The notes: generated by a model not told the origin, from the sequence alone. A stretch of 64,000 bases of DNA from Ligustrum vulgare (GCA_963555705.1 OY743190.1:19289491-19353490); one strand, 5' to 3'; shown: positions 34,808 to 47,280, counted from the stretch's first letter. A program made the numbers and translations.

Positions 34808-36000
34808 ATTTTTGTTAGACATAACATGGTTCACGCCCAGTCTTTTACGGGGTGGGCCTAGCAGTTTCTCTCTCACCCAATTTGACCCTTCTATTTCATG
34901 CAGCCAAGGAAAAGAATTATCTATACGATTCGATAATAGACAGCCTAAACATGCTTCAACCAGGTGAAAGTAATATAAATTATCTACTACATGAAGTTTC
35001 AATAAGTTACACAGGAAATAAAATAACCAAGTGATAACAGCAGAAAAGACTCCGGCAGAGAACAGCCATTGTAAGATTAAATTGACATATGTGAAAATAA
35101 GAAGAAAGGACAAATGTGCCTTCTAATCTTTTTCCTGTTGATGGGCTAAAAGTAGGGACACTACATGATAATTCTAATGTAGTTGATCATGAGTTATCCA
35201 CTTAATAATGGTTATGAGTTAAAGCATAGGAGGAGTGAGTCAACTCATTCATGATACACTTACATGTTAGATTTAATTATCGCCTTGTCATTTTAACCAA
35301 AAAAAGGTAGAAGTGAAACATGTTAAGTTAGACACGGTCACATGGAACTATCATACAAATGAACAGGTGATATAACCCACCATTTTCTCCATCAATAGAA
35401 AAATCTTATACCCCTAATAAAGACTATAAACACAACTCATGGTAGTTGTGTCCCTTTCAGTTCGAACACTTCTTCACATACAATGATCTTTAAGACTCAA
35501 TTGAGTACCGAGGCATTTCCTGGCACAAGTCTAGAGAAAATATTTCAAAAGAATATAGGAACAGGAAAATACTCTCGCAACAAACCATTAACCATCTTAA
35601 AAATCTATAGTAAAATAAATTGATAAAATTAACAGTCTAACTTCTAAAACAAACAAAATATAGATTATATCTAATTAGTAACCACGGTGTAATGTACACT
35701 GTATATCCAATATACAACATAAACTCCCATAAAAAGCTGGGCAGAAATGCTCAAACCAGGTGAAGAAAATATCACATTATCCACTATAGATTTCAATGTG
35801 TATACCCCACAAACAAATGTAATATTTCAATCTGAATTAGACAACCACAGAATGTATTATTACATCAAATTATTCTCATTTATATAATCAGTTGAATAGA
35901 AGTTCCGAATCCAAATACCAAAACGTAGCAATACAACAATACATAAAATGAGTACAAGTGAAACAAAAAACACATAAAGAAAGTACCTTAAACTCCCAAG
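34808..36000. other. No gene seen upstream of the riboflavin synthase remnant
   Basis: AT-rich with no recognisable domain. It probably contains the 3' flank of the minus-strand riboflavin synthase remnant. Confidence 0.4.
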
Positions 36001-36847
36001 TCATGAAGATTTGATAGAATCAACAAACCCGCTACGACATATTTTCCCAAAATATCGACTTCTAAATTAACCTTCTGCCCAACTTGTTTGAAAGGGATCA
36101 CCACTTTCTGCTGTGTATATACCACCAACATAAAATTAAAACAACCCTCATCATCAAACACATCCACCACAGTCAAGCTAGTCCCATCTATAGCAATGAA
36201 ACCCTTAGGCACAATGTACTTCAACAATTCCCTCCCAACCTTCACCTTCACCCACAAAGAATCGCCCTCCGGTGCCATCTCCACAATTTCCCCGGTCCCA
36301 TCCACGTGACCCTGCACAAAATGACCCCCCATTCTAGTATTAGGGCTCAAAGCCCTCTCCAAATTGACCAAAGATCCACTTTCCATTCACTCAAAGAAGT
36401 CTTTCTTAGGGTCTCGGGGGATAATCCAACAGAGAATTCGGATAAAACAGTGTCGAATTCTGTAACTGTCAAGCAAGTTCCATTGATCGAGATGCTATCG
36501 CCCAAGTGAATATCTTCAAGCATGGTTTTTGCTTGGATCTTCATGGTGAAGCTATTGTTCTGGTCAATGACCAGATTTTTAACAGAGCCCATTTCTTCAA
36601 CTATGCCCGTGAAAAGGCATTTTACTGAGGTTCTGAAGAAATTGTGCTGGAGGGGTGTGTGCGGTTTAATGAAGAGAGATGAGACTGGGGTTGGTTTTAG
36701 AGGAAACTGCATAGTGAGTTTGAATTGGCGTCGAGGTAGTGAGAGGGGTAAAAGATTGAAAATTGATAGGGTTTTGATGGGTGGCGAGGAGTTATGAAAT
36801 TCAGAGTGCTTAGAGAGGGGCCGGAGACGGGAGGAGATTGCTGCCAT
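36001..36847 (-). pseudogene. Plastid riboflavin synthase, frameshifted
   Basis: Riboflavin synthase (EC 2.5.1.9) makes riboflavin from two molecules of dimethyl-ribityl-lumazine. From ATG at 36847 there is a Ser/Pro-rich plastid-transit-like leader of about 75 residues. The first barrel follows with CLFTGIVEEMGSV, GDSISINGTCLTV, and PETLRKTSLSE. A 1-bp loss near 36388 shifts the frame, and the second barrel continues as SGSLVNLERALSPNTRMGGH, FVQGHVDGTG, VPKGFIAIDGTSLTVV, and QKVNLEVDILGKYV. Near 36038 a deletion of about 13 bp removes the ERLLS-like residues and shifts the frame again; SGFVDSIKSS and the ancestral stop (36001-36003) are still readable in another frame. There are no introns in the coding region, so it may be an intronless gene that died or a retrocopy. 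Confidence 0.9.
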
Positions 36848-37719
36848 TTTTCTATATATTGAGGATTACGTAATGCCCTTGAAAAAATCCTACTAGTATA
36901 CCGCTTTTTCGCAGGTGGAACTAATCGTAGGGTATACCTTCAAATTCAATAGTAAGTAAATATGAAAAAGGCTTCTGCACACTTTCTCTACAGCTTTCAA
37001 TCCAGCAAAATGAGTAACATCAAACCTGTATTGAGTGAAATTGACAGCAAAAAATGTGATAATAGAAAAAATCATCTGCCATGATCATTCTAAATCTTTG
37101 CCACCCAAATTGGCCATGTATGTAGCATATGAACTTGGGGTGCGCATGTGTGTGTATGTGTGTATGTGTGTCCAAATTAGCCAATGCATCAACATGTATG
37201 ACAAAAATTTTTGAGAAAAAGTTGGAGCTAACCAGGTAATAGAGTTTGTTGATTTGGATGGAAATCCATGCTATTCACAGCAGATCCTTGATTCGGAATT
37301 GCACTAGAATCTTGGGTATGTCATCAGCAGACTGCGAAGTATGAGGATGAATTTGTCAAGAATATGATACTGTAAATATGTTAACAAGCAAATTGTTAAC
37401 TTGTGAGGAGAGTATCCATATGAACTGGAAATCAATAACATGAGAATCATTAATCAACCCACTAAAAAAACACCCATTAAGCCAAAAATGAATGGAGAAT
37501 TGATAAATAAGAAAAGAAAACAACAGAGAGGAACAAATTGCAAGTCACAGCAAAATATATTAGACATTGAACAAACATAATCTTATTTTGAAACTAACCC
37601 TTAACTTTCTTATTTCTAACTTTAAGTTTTAACCAATCAAAATTGCATGCATGGAATGCATAAATGTTTCTCGTAAGCCTAAATACGTAAAAGTCACTTT
37701 AGATTAAAAAAAGTGCGTT
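36848..37719. other. Upstream flank of the riboflavin synthase remnant
   Basis: No coding content recognised. A short TG-rich microsatellite lies at 37144-37170. No promoter element could be assigned with confidence. Confidence 0.35.
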
Positions 37720-38014
37720 TTGGACATTTTTTTTTTTAATGTGAGACACTACCTTCACTTGAAGTTCTTATGTTATTTTGTCATTATATGTAAATCCATG
37801 TTAAGAATTTTTTTTTTTTTTTTTAAATGTGAGACACTTCCTTCACTTGAGGTTTTTATGTTATTTTGCCATTATATATAGGTCCATGTTAACATTTTTA
37901 TTTATTTATTTATTTATTTTTATATATATATATTTTTATTTTTTTTGGTAAATGTGAGACACTTCCTTCACTTGAAGTTCTTATATTATTTTGCCATTAT
38001 ATATAGATCCATGT

Positions 38015-38057
<43 letters not shown>

Positions 38058-38250
38058 TTTTTTTTTGTAAATGTGAGACACTTCCTTCACTTGAAATTCT
38101 TATATTATTTTGTCATTATATATAGATCCATGTTAAGAATTTTTTTTTTTTTAGTAATTTTTTTTAGATAAATGTGAGACACTTCCTTCACTTGAAATTC
38201 TTATGTTATTTTGCCATTATATATAGATTCATGTTAAGATTTTGTTGGTA
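37720..38250 (+). repeat. Minisatellite with variable poly-T linkers, five copies
   Basis: A ~75-bp core (GTGAGACACTTCCTTCACTT ... CCATTATATATAGATCCATG) starts at 37741, 37829, 37954, 38073 and 38174. Cores are separated by T or TA tracts of very different length, so the spacing is 88, 125, 119 and 101 bp. Confidence 0.9.
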
Positions 38251-38854
38251 TGGATTGAATTTTTTTTTAGTTGAAACAATATTAATGATGAATTTATTGA
38301 CATTAAAATTAATGTAATTCAACAAATCAACCATTTTTTATATATAAAATATCACAAAATAAATATATCAGAAAATTACAAAATAAATGCATTTTTCAGT
38401 TTTCTATTTTTGAAAACAGTTTTCCAAAATCACAAATAGAACATGTTTTCAGCAATCCCAAAACAAACAACCAAAATTCAAAATTCAAAACAAAATCCAA
38501 AACTCAAAATTCAAAATCGAAACATAAAGAGAACGGCCAATCTTTATGTTACAATAGGTTTCAATTTGAGGCCCAGTCAAAGAAGAATTTCAAATACACT
38601 TTTGGAACAAAAAAAGTCTAAATTTGAACTATAAATATGACACTCAAGTGGCAATCACATTTGGACTACTTCTGAATTGAAGTAGATCTTTATGTTAGGT
38701 TTTGTCATAGACATAAAGAATATAAGCTAATTATACTGCATGAACAATTCGGAAGCTTGTGCTTTATTTTCTTTTCCAAAAATAAAAGTTTTATTGAGCT
38801 GGAGGCTCCTATAAAACGCTTTTTAACTTTCATATGTGGGAAAGATCCTAGAAC
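38251..38854. other. AT-rich, no gene seen
   Basis: Contains AAAATTCAAAATTCAAAAC-like simple sequence at about 38460-38520. Nothing coding is supported. Confidence 0.4.
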
Positions 38855-39054
38855 NNNNNNNNNNNNNNNNNNNNNNNNNNNNNNNNNNNNNNNNNNNNNN
38901 NNNNNNNNNNNNNNNNNNNNNNNNNNNNNNNNNNNNNNNNNNNNNNNNNNNNNNNNNNNNNNNNNNNNNNNNNNNNNNNNNNNNNNNNNNNNNNNNNNNN
39001 NNNNNNNNNNNNNNNNNNNNNNNNNNNNNNNNNNNNNNNNNNNNNNNNNNNNNN
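38855..39054. other. Assembly gap (200 N)
   Basis: Exactly 200 N, a conventional placeholder length, so the true distance is unknown. Open frames that run through it have no meaning. Confidence 0.99.
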
Positions 39055-39725
39055 AATTAAATGGCAAAGCAGACGTGGTTAACGTGTTCTCCGACATGGC
39101 GATCTTCCCCGTCAGATTACTTTTAGTCAGCAAACAGAACGATTACGCCTTCTTAAAATGGTCTCCTGCCTTCACTGGTTCATCCCCCTCATTATTTCCC
39201 CCCAATCCTATTGAAGACAGATACTTAGAACCCTCCCAGATATTGTGCCATTTTCCCCCATATGCAGAACGAAAATGCCCTAAATGTTGTGCCAATTTCC
39301 CCATTTTCATGTTGAATCCTCTACCATAAATCTTCTCCCATTTTCCTCCATTTCCAAGCTATCTCGTGAGTCCTTGTAGATGATATGGAAGACCCTCCTG
39401 CGGACCAGCCTACCTTCGAAGAAGATGATCTTTTTTAGCACTTTCCTCAATCATTTATGTTCAAAAATGAAGCATATGGAGGTAATATTCTTTACTTTTT
39501 TTAATTTCATTATTATCTGGTTCTTCTTCATTAAAGAATTTAGTCATTCTTGTTGAGATGTAAAATTCACATATTTTAGTTGTTTGTATGGATTGTCTCC
39601 AAAATCTCTAAACCTATGGAGTCATTCCTGTTTGTGACATTGATGAGCAAGAAGTGGTATTGGAGAACTTTGAATTCAATGACATCGATAATGAATTCAA
39701 TGACAGGGATAATGAATTCAACGAT

Positions 39726-39845
39726 GATGAATTCCAAATTGATAACAGCGCACCAGATCGCATTGCTATAGGATATAGGACTGGTGATGAATTCCAAATT
39801 GATAACAGCGCACCAGATCGCATTGCTATATGATATAGCACTGCC
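39726..39845 (+). repeat. 60-bp tandem duplication in the transposase N-terminal region
   Basis: 39726-39785 and 39786-39845 are near-identical and in frame (20 codons, DEFQIDNSAPDRIAI). The second copy gains a stop. Just upstream, EFNDIDNEFNDRDNEFND is a shorter internal repeat. Confidence 0.9.
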
Positions 39846-41407
39846 ATGGGTGAAGAAGAAGTTGCAGCCGAAATGCAAGAACTTGAAAATGATGAATATC
39901 CATCTTCGGAAGAATTGGATATGGAATGTAATTCAAATGAGGAACAGAATATTAAGTTTCCTGAGTTTGATCCCGAGAATGAGATGAGTAGTCCCCAATT
40001 TGAAGTTGGAAAAACCTTTTGAGATATTGAACAATTTAGGAAAGCATTTGTGAACTATGCTGTGATAAGTAGACATGCAATCAGATTGAAGGTAAATGAT
40101 CAAAAAGAGTTCAAGAGGTGTGTAAAAAGGATTGCCCTTGGAAGATTTGGGCTTCATGAAACAAGAAGATAGATGCAATGCAAGTGAAGTCATACAATTC
40201 TACCCATACATGTAATAGGATTAAAAACAGTAGGTATTGTACTGCTAAGTATCTTGCTGAAAAATATTTGGAGAGGTTTAAGGTTGATCCGGAGTGGAAA
40301 GTGAAAAACTTTATTTAGACTGTGAAGGAAGACTTGAGTTTGAGGATTAATAGGGTTACAACTTGGAGGACTTGGAGATTGGTTGGGTTGTTGAATGAAG
40401 GGTCAGACGAGCATCAGTTTGGGTTACTACGATCGTTTGCTGCAGAGGTTTTAAGAAGTAATCCGAGATCAATAGTTATAATTGCTGTTTCTGAAACAAA
40501 ATTCAATGGTATATACGTATGCCTAGAAGCATGCAAAGCTGGGTTTGTAGGGGGTTGTAAGAAATTGATAGGATTGGATGGATGTTTCCTTAAAGGTAGT
40601 GTTGGAGGTCAGTTGCTCTCTGTTGTAGGACTAGATGCTAATGATTGTATATATCCTGTGGCTTATGCGATTGTAGAGAGAGAGAGAGAACACAAGCACT
40701 TGGAGTTGGTTTATTAGGCATCTTGCAGAAGATATAGGAATAGCCAATAGCAATTCTTGGACCTTCATGACAATAGACAGAAGGGGCTACAGAATGTCAT
40801 TGCAACACAATTTCCTCAAGCAGAGCATAGATTCTGTATTAGACACATGTACACAAACTTCTTTGCCAAAGGATTCAAAGACAGAAAATTGAAGGACCTC
40901 TTATGGAGGACGGAAAAATCAACACATAATGCTGATTTTATTTATTGGATGGAAGAGATAAAAAAGATCAGTCCAGATGCACATGGTTGGTTAATGAAGA
41001 GACACCCTTCCGAGTGGAGTAAATCTCACTTTTTTAACAAATGTTAGCAGTGATATTCTTCTAAATAACATTTGTGAGATATTCAATAAAACGATCCTAG
41101 AGGACAAGGAAAAATCTGTGTTGACATTGTTGATTGACATGCACCTAAATTTCATGAAAAGGATTAGAACAAGAAGAGACAAGATGAGAAGAATCACATG
41201 ACCACTGTGTCCTAAAATTCAAAAAAAGTTGCACAATTTCATTGAACAAGCAAATGACTACGAGGTTGACTTATCAGGTGGACATTAGCATTATGTGAGT
41301 TTCCCTACAGGTGAATATGTTGTTGACTTGACAGCTTGTAGTTGTGCATGTAGAAAGTGGCAATTGACAGGAATACCGTTTGCCCATGCAATGGTTGTTA
41401 TTAAGGA

Positions 41408-41843
41408 TGATGTGATCCAAAGTAGGAGACCAAAGACTAAGTCTAGCCATCGGCAATATGACAGTGATCTACGTACAAAACGGAGCAAGTTCCATGTTGG
41501 GATCGAACCAAGAAGAGGGACGGATCAAGCCGAATCAAGGAATGGGGGTCCAAAGGACAAGCTAAAGAAAGAGCAGAAGCCATCTCACGACCGTAAAGGT
41601 GGAAGTTACGGCCGTAACACAGCTATCGTAAATTTTGGGCAGAACCTGAATTACGGCCGTAAGGGACTAATTCACGGCCGTAACTATATTATGACTTTTG
41701 TTTTAGCCTGTCAATTACGGCCATAAATATCGATGTCATGGCCATAACTAGTGTAATCACTTTTGGACCCGAGGGACGATTACGGCCGTAACTTAGAGCC
41801 ACGTTTTGGATTGTAGTTGCGGCTAGGGTTTATTTCTTTACAC

Positions 41844-41880
<37 letters not shown>

Positions 41881-42302
41881 ATATTATGTTTCCTTTTCCA
41901 TTGTAAAAGACAGTTTTGATGAAATTGATTATTGAGAGATTTTCTCGCGAAGGGTGATTTTCCCTTTTCTTGTTCTTTAAGAACAATTGAACTCATCAAA
42001 GATTCTTGAGTCTTTGTGGCCTTTCCAACTAGAACTTATCAAGGAGTTGACATCCCTTGTGACGTTCACCGATCTTGGTTCTTTATTCTGCATCGATTCC
42101 TACGTCGTGAATATTGGGTCAAGGTTTTATGGTCAATCTATCAATATTGGGTCAAAGTTTTATCGTCAATCTATCTTTTATTTTCGTTATTTTATTTCTT
42201 AGGTTCTTGTTTTTCTCGTGTTTAATCTGTCTTAGATCTTTCCTAGGTTTTTAATTGTGTTATTCCGCGTATTCGTCGAGATTCCCGATTGGGATCGCGT
42301 CA
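41408..42302 (+). mobile_element. Solo LTR (TGATGTGATCC family) inside the transposase gene
   Basis: An 895-bp insert with target duplication AAGGA (41403-41407 and 42303-42307). The ends are TGATGTGATCC and GGGATCGCGTCA, the second being the reverse complement TGACGCGATCCC, so the ends are inverted copies that differ by CG to TG changes. Removing it rejoins VVIKD to KMEDLTNYVHDC. It has seven CGGCCG-type palindromes at 41585-41791, a 31-bp duplication at 42112-42173 and a poly-T run at 41848-41877. Confidence 0.92.
41585..41791. repeat. Seven TTACGGCCGTAA-type palindromes
   Basis: Start at 41585, 41606, 41651, 41672, 41715, 41737 and 41780. Three are perfect; the rest differ by C-to-T/G-to-A changes or TCA for TTA at the left edge. 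Confidence 0.9.
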
Positions 42303-42630
42303 AAGGATAAAATGGAAGATCTAACAAATTATGTGCATGATTGCTACAAAGTGACCACGTACTTATTTTTCTACGAAAATATTGTGAACCCAATTATTGG
42401 CAAGAAGTTATGGACTCTTATTGATGGCTTACCTGTCCAGCCACCAGGGTGGTTTGTACCCCCAAAAGGGTGGAAAACAAAAGAAAAGAAAGATGCAAAT
42501 GGAAGAAGTGACGTCCCAATAAGGAGGAACATCAAAACTGAAGAAAAAGGGTCAAGTGTAAATGACATGTTCTATTTGTGGGTTACAAGGGCACAATAAG
42601 AAGTACTACAATATAAGTGATACGCCAACA

Positions 42631-43193
42631 CCGGTATGTAACTTAAACCAATGTTCTATTATCTATTGCAAAATGGTTTTTGTCTATATTTATGGTTAAC
42701 ATCTTTATTTATGATGTTTATGTAGGATTGGAATGGACTCAATGGAGATAACGAAGTGAATAACACACAAAATAGAAGGGTGATTTTTATGCTTCTTTTG
42801 TTTGGTTTTTCTTTTTCTTTTTCACTTACAAATTATGAGTACTCAATTAGAGCTTCATTCATAGGAGAAACTAGTTCCACAAAGAGCAAAGTCCAACCCC
42901 ACAGTAAACAACACACCATTGTCATCGGATTTTCAATTCATGCCTACAAATGGTGCTATCTCAAACTTTACTGCAAATTTCAATAACCAAGGACCAGCTC
43001 TTGATGCAACGGTTACAAGGACGAGGGATGCTAATGACATTGATCTTTTTTGGAGATATTTTGGTGTTAAAATTTAGCTATTATTATGAACCATATTTTT
43101 TGCGGTGTCTATATGGATTTAGAGGTACCCAAAAAACTGATGTACTTAAGAACATACTTTGGTAGCTGATAGGTAAACTTTCTGGTGTATTTT
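42631..43193. other. 3' flank of the MULE transposase
   Basis: No domain recognised. It probably contains decayed 3' exons or the end of the MULE, and is cut at 43194 by the next LTR. Confidence 0.4.
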
Positions 43194-43966
43194 TGTAACA
43201 CCCCAAGTTTCAAAATCTAAAACCTAGGCGTGTTAACTTCCATTCACATTATATGTGGAATTAAATCGTTTACACATTAGAATTTTCATTTATCTATTAT
43301 AATTTTTTACAGAAATTTCGGCAATGTCTCCTCTCTAAATTGGACTTAACCAACCTGTAGAGAGCCAACATAACCGACATAAAATTTAAAACATCAATCA
43401 CATCTCAACCACATTCATCATCGCCAAAAACCAATTCATTCAATTCCAAAACTCCTCAACATAAATTAAATTCAATTCATGATCTCCATTTGCTAAATGG
43501 AAAATTGATAAACTACTAACGAGGTAAATAACTTATCAAAATTAATTTCAATAAACAATTGAAAGAATGAACTAATAAAAATAACCAAAGAAAACATTTA
43601 TGAAATTTCAAATTCAAAACTTTATTTGGAATGAGAAATTGTTGTACTATGCGAGTCTGCCACCAAATGCTCTCTCCTCAGATCATCTAACTTTTATCAC
43701 CTGAAATGTTGGGGAGGGATTGGAGTGAGCTAAAGCTCAGTAAGTAAACTTTATGCATGAATGCATGCTTATGACATGAATGCTTTAAAAATTTCGTATA
43801 TGTATCCCCATTTACTTTACTTTCCAGGACTTTCAAACTTTTCAAACTTTCACTTCATTTCAAAACTTTCACTTCATTTCCATCGTGAGCTCACTTGATG
43901 TAACTTCTAGTCAATCAGATAACAGTGGGCAATTTCTTATTTGGGACCAGATTAACATTTACATTT

Positions 43967-44056
43967 CCACCGCAAAGCGGTTTAACATTCACTTTCCCAC
44001 CGCAAAGCGGTTTCACAATCCATCGTAAACGGTTGAACATTCCGTTGCAAAGCGAC
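43967..44056. repeat. CCGC-AAA-GCGG mini-hairpins, LTR copy 1
   Basis: CCGCAAAGCGG occurs at 43970 and 44000, followed by decayed forms (TCGTAAACGG, TTGCAAAGCGA). Similar sets are at 45699-45790 and, reversed, 52510-52630. Confidence 0.85.
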
Positions 44057-44095
44057 TTAATTCGGGTACGCCGGTCCCCCGCGCCCCACTTCCCA

Positions 44096-44760
44096 CACTT
44101 GAAGCATACTCCCTTACCCAGAAGGAAATCCCCCAAGTGTTCCTTGCCACACTTCGGGCAGGTCCTTCTCAGTTGCTTGCTAGATTGTTGATTTTTATTA
44201 CTTCCCTGGTCATTCCTCCTTTTATGTCCCCTGTTATTCCACCCCTTTGAATTTCCGCCCTTGAATTTCTGGCTAAAGGATTGAGTTTTATTTTCTTCTC
44301 CATCTATGACTAGAGCTCTTTCCACCAACAGGGATTTGTTGATCACCTCTCTATAAGTAGTGAGCTCAAAAGGGATCACGGCCTGTTTGATTTGTGGTTT
44401 AAGTCCTTCTTCAAAGCGCTTAGACCTTCTCTCTTCAGTATCCACCAAGTTTGGAGCGAACTTAGCCAGTCTAGCAAATTCTGCCTCATATTCCTAACTG
44501 ATCTGTTCCCTTGCACTAGTCTCAAAAATTCTCCCTCCTTCTGCTGGTGGAGACTCTTGGAAAAGTACTTTTCATTGAAGGCCGTAGTAAACATCTCCCA
44601 AGCAAAAGAATCAGTGTTATTTTCATGTTGGCGCTGAACCATCAGCCACCAATCATATGCACCGCCCTGAAGCATGTATGCGGCAAAGTTAACCTTCTCC
44701 ACCATCCTTTACTGGAACCACTGACCCCCTTGAGGCTGAAAAGTGGTTACTGAAATGCAG
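44096..44760 (-). pseudogene. Tekay-like gag fragment
   Basis: Minus-strand reading gives EKVNFAAYMLQGGAYDWWLM, FNEKYFSKSLHQQKEGEFLR, then after a frameshift RRSKRFEEGLKPQIKQAVIP, a basic Gly/Asn-rich linker (KGWNNRGHKRRNDQGSNKNQ) and CPKCGKEHLG with GVCFKCGK. It is cut in the zinc knuckle, where the sequence jumps into LTR at a short shared GTGGGAAG-like stretch. The N-terminal gag is also poorly preserved. Confidence 0.85.
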
Positions 44761-45698
44761 AAAGCCTTTAGGGTTATGGGATGCACCGATAAAACCTCAA
44801 CATTTTTACTTTTCTATTATAAAATTCTACAAAAATTTCGACAGAGTCTCCTCTGTAATTTGGACTTAGCCAACCTGTAGAGGGACATCATACCCATATT
44901 ACAAATACAATTCTCAACTCATTCAAACCCAACATTCCACATCCGACCACAATTCCAAAATCAAACTTCAACATTAATTCCCAAACTCCTCAACAATAAC
45001 ATCTTAAAGTAAATACGTGTTTACTTTTCTTTACTTAAATTCGGAAAAGAAATCATTAAAACCTCAACATTTTCATTTTCTATTATGAAATTTTACAAAA
45101 ATTTCGACAGAGTCTCTTCTGTAAATTGGACATAGCCAACTTGTAGAGGGACATCAAAACCATTTTTAAAATACACATAGCAACTCATTAAATCCCAAAC
45201 ATCATCCAGAACATTACGATAAGTCCCAAACTCCTCAACAATATAATTACAAGTAAATAAACTTTGGAAAATGAAATAAGAGGTAATTTAACCTCAATAA
45301 TACATGAATTAAAGAATAAATAATGAGAAATTGAAATAAATTCTAATTTAACTTTATTTTAAAAGGGTTGAAGCGGGTATAGCCTAAGTCAGCTGTCGAG
45401 TGCTCTCCTCGGATCACCTAACTTTCATCACCTGAAATGTTGGGGAGGGATTGGGGTGAGCTAAAGCTCAGTAAGTAAACTTTATGCATGAAATGCATGC
45501 TTATGACATGAATGCTTTGAAAATTCCATATACGTATCCCCATTTACTTTACTTTACAGAACATTCAAACTTTTCGAACTTTCACTTAACACTGCAAAAC
45601 TTTCACTTCATTTCCATCGTGAGCTCACTTGGTGTATCTTCTAATCAATCAGATAACAGTGGCAATTCTTATTTGGAACCAGATTAACATTCACATTT

Positions 45699-45800
45699 CC
45701 ACCGCAAAGCGGCTCATTCATTTCATTCCACCGCAAAGCGGTTTAACAGTCCACCGTAAAACGGTTGGACATTCCGTCGCAAAGCGACTTAATTCGGGTA
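45699..45800. repeat. CCGC-AAA-GCGG mini-hairpins, LTR copy 2
   Basis: CCGCAAAGCGG at about 45702 and 45731, CCGTAAAACGG at about 45753 and TCGCAAAGCGA at about 45777, followed by the conserved GGGTACGCCGGTCCCCCGCG block. Confidence 0.85.
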
Positions 45801-47198
45801 CGCCGGTCCCCCGCGCCCCATTTCCCACTCGCATCTTTCATGAACTAGAAGTACACCCATTCTTTCTTAAAAACTTGGGATACATAACTTTGGAACAAAC
45901 TTGCACCTTGACACATTTCTTTCATTTAAGAACATTTGACTTCCCAATTTCGATGCCAATGCATGCTTGATGATGTAATGACATGATAATGTGCATGCTT
46001 GAACATTATTCATAATAACATATACTTTCATAAAGTAAATGAAATTCATCAAAGAAAGTAAGTTGCAAACAGTTATTTACACATTCCACATTTACATTTA
46101 ACTTCTATGAAAATAGGGGAAGTTTACTTATTTGACGTCCTTAGTATTTACCGTTATCTGGATTTGCAAGTAGAGGAGCATCGACTGCCCGTGTCTTCAA
46201 TGTACCAAAATCCTAGTTGTATCCATTCATTTAGTAAAATATACTTTCAGTTCAAATTGATATATTCATCATTCTTTTAACATTACATTAAACAAGTTAA
46301 AACAATAAATCTTCTTTCCCTTTTCATTCTTGTGATCATTTATTCCAAACAAGGTATTAAGATATATTAAATACTTTCATACAATACTCGAAATCAAAAG
46401 ATTTAAACAATTCGACAAAACGTATAACTTTCAATTCACAAACACATTCATAATTCATTTTAATACTAATCAAACATTAACCGAGATTAAAACTTCAATT
46501 TAACCCAAGCGTGACTTTACATAATAACCAAAACACATAAAACCATATTCGAGACAAGAAATGAATCTCAATGCACATTAGAAGGCCTTCTCATCTTTTA
46601 AATTCAAATTCAAACTCAAAATTACATAACTTTAGAAATTACTTAATCGTGATTCTAAAAAGTTCACAAATCTTAAAATAACCATTTATTACAAACTTTA
46701 CCAAAAAGCAATTAACTAATTTCATAAATCTAATCAAATTCGAAAAACTGAATCTATAACTTTTAATCCAAAATTAACCTAAACATTGGTCCATTGGTTA
46801 ACAATTGGATTCATATATTAAAAATCTAAGAATTAACTAGCTAATATGACTAAAGTCATTTATATCAATACATGAAAATTCTCAAAATTCTCAATTTACC
46901 CAGAATAACATAAACTTAATTAACTAACTCAAATTTAAACCAAGTATTTTTCCAACATTTTTAAATCTGAAAACAAAACTCTCTAAATAGTTGTCAATTA
47001 AACCAATTAAATCCAAAATTTCATAACTCTGAAAAATCACTACCAGGTCTGAGAATCAATGTGATCATTTATATGCTATCTCCCAAATTTCGAAATTTAC
47101 CATTTCTAACTCGAAATACAACTAAACATTTCAATTAAACTAACAAATTCACGAATTTTGAAATCTAAAATCTACCCATATAACTTTAAAAAATCTAA

Positions 47199-47199
47199 A

Positions 47200-47280
<81 letters not shown>
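47199..47280. repeat. Compound microsatellite (TA)n(TG)n(GA)n
   Basis: TA repeats from about 47199, then TG repeats and a short GA run up to 47281. A second TG run is at 47457-47484, and a purine-rich GAGA stretch at 47600-47690 lies in the same LTR. Confidence 0.95.

Larger units (their letters stand above)
39385..42630 (+). pseudogene. MuDR-like (MULE) transposase, split by a solo LTR
   Basis: The N-terminus begins MEDPPADQPTFEEDD and continues through an acidic repeat region. The MuDR DNA-binding part follows (SPQFEVGKTF, KVKNFIQTVKEDLSLRI spanning a stop). The MULE transposase core has LIGLDGCFLKG (first Asp), YPVAYAIVERE, RQKGLQNVIATQFPQAEHRF then CIRHMYTNF, and WMEEIKKISPDAHGWL. A SWIM-type motif, CSCACRKWQLTGIPFAHAM, follows at about 41335; its third ligand Cys is replaced by Phe. 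After the solo LTR (41408-42302) the reading resumes with MEDLTNYVHDCYKVTTYL and a terminal knuckle CSICGLQGHNKKYY whose last Cys is Tyr. Stops and frameshifts make it inactive. Terminal inverted repeats were not identified; one may lie in or near the gap. Confidence 0.88.

Noticed and set aside
38757..39329. Open frames spanning the N run
   Set aside because: They only join across unknown bases; the flanks have no recognisable domain.
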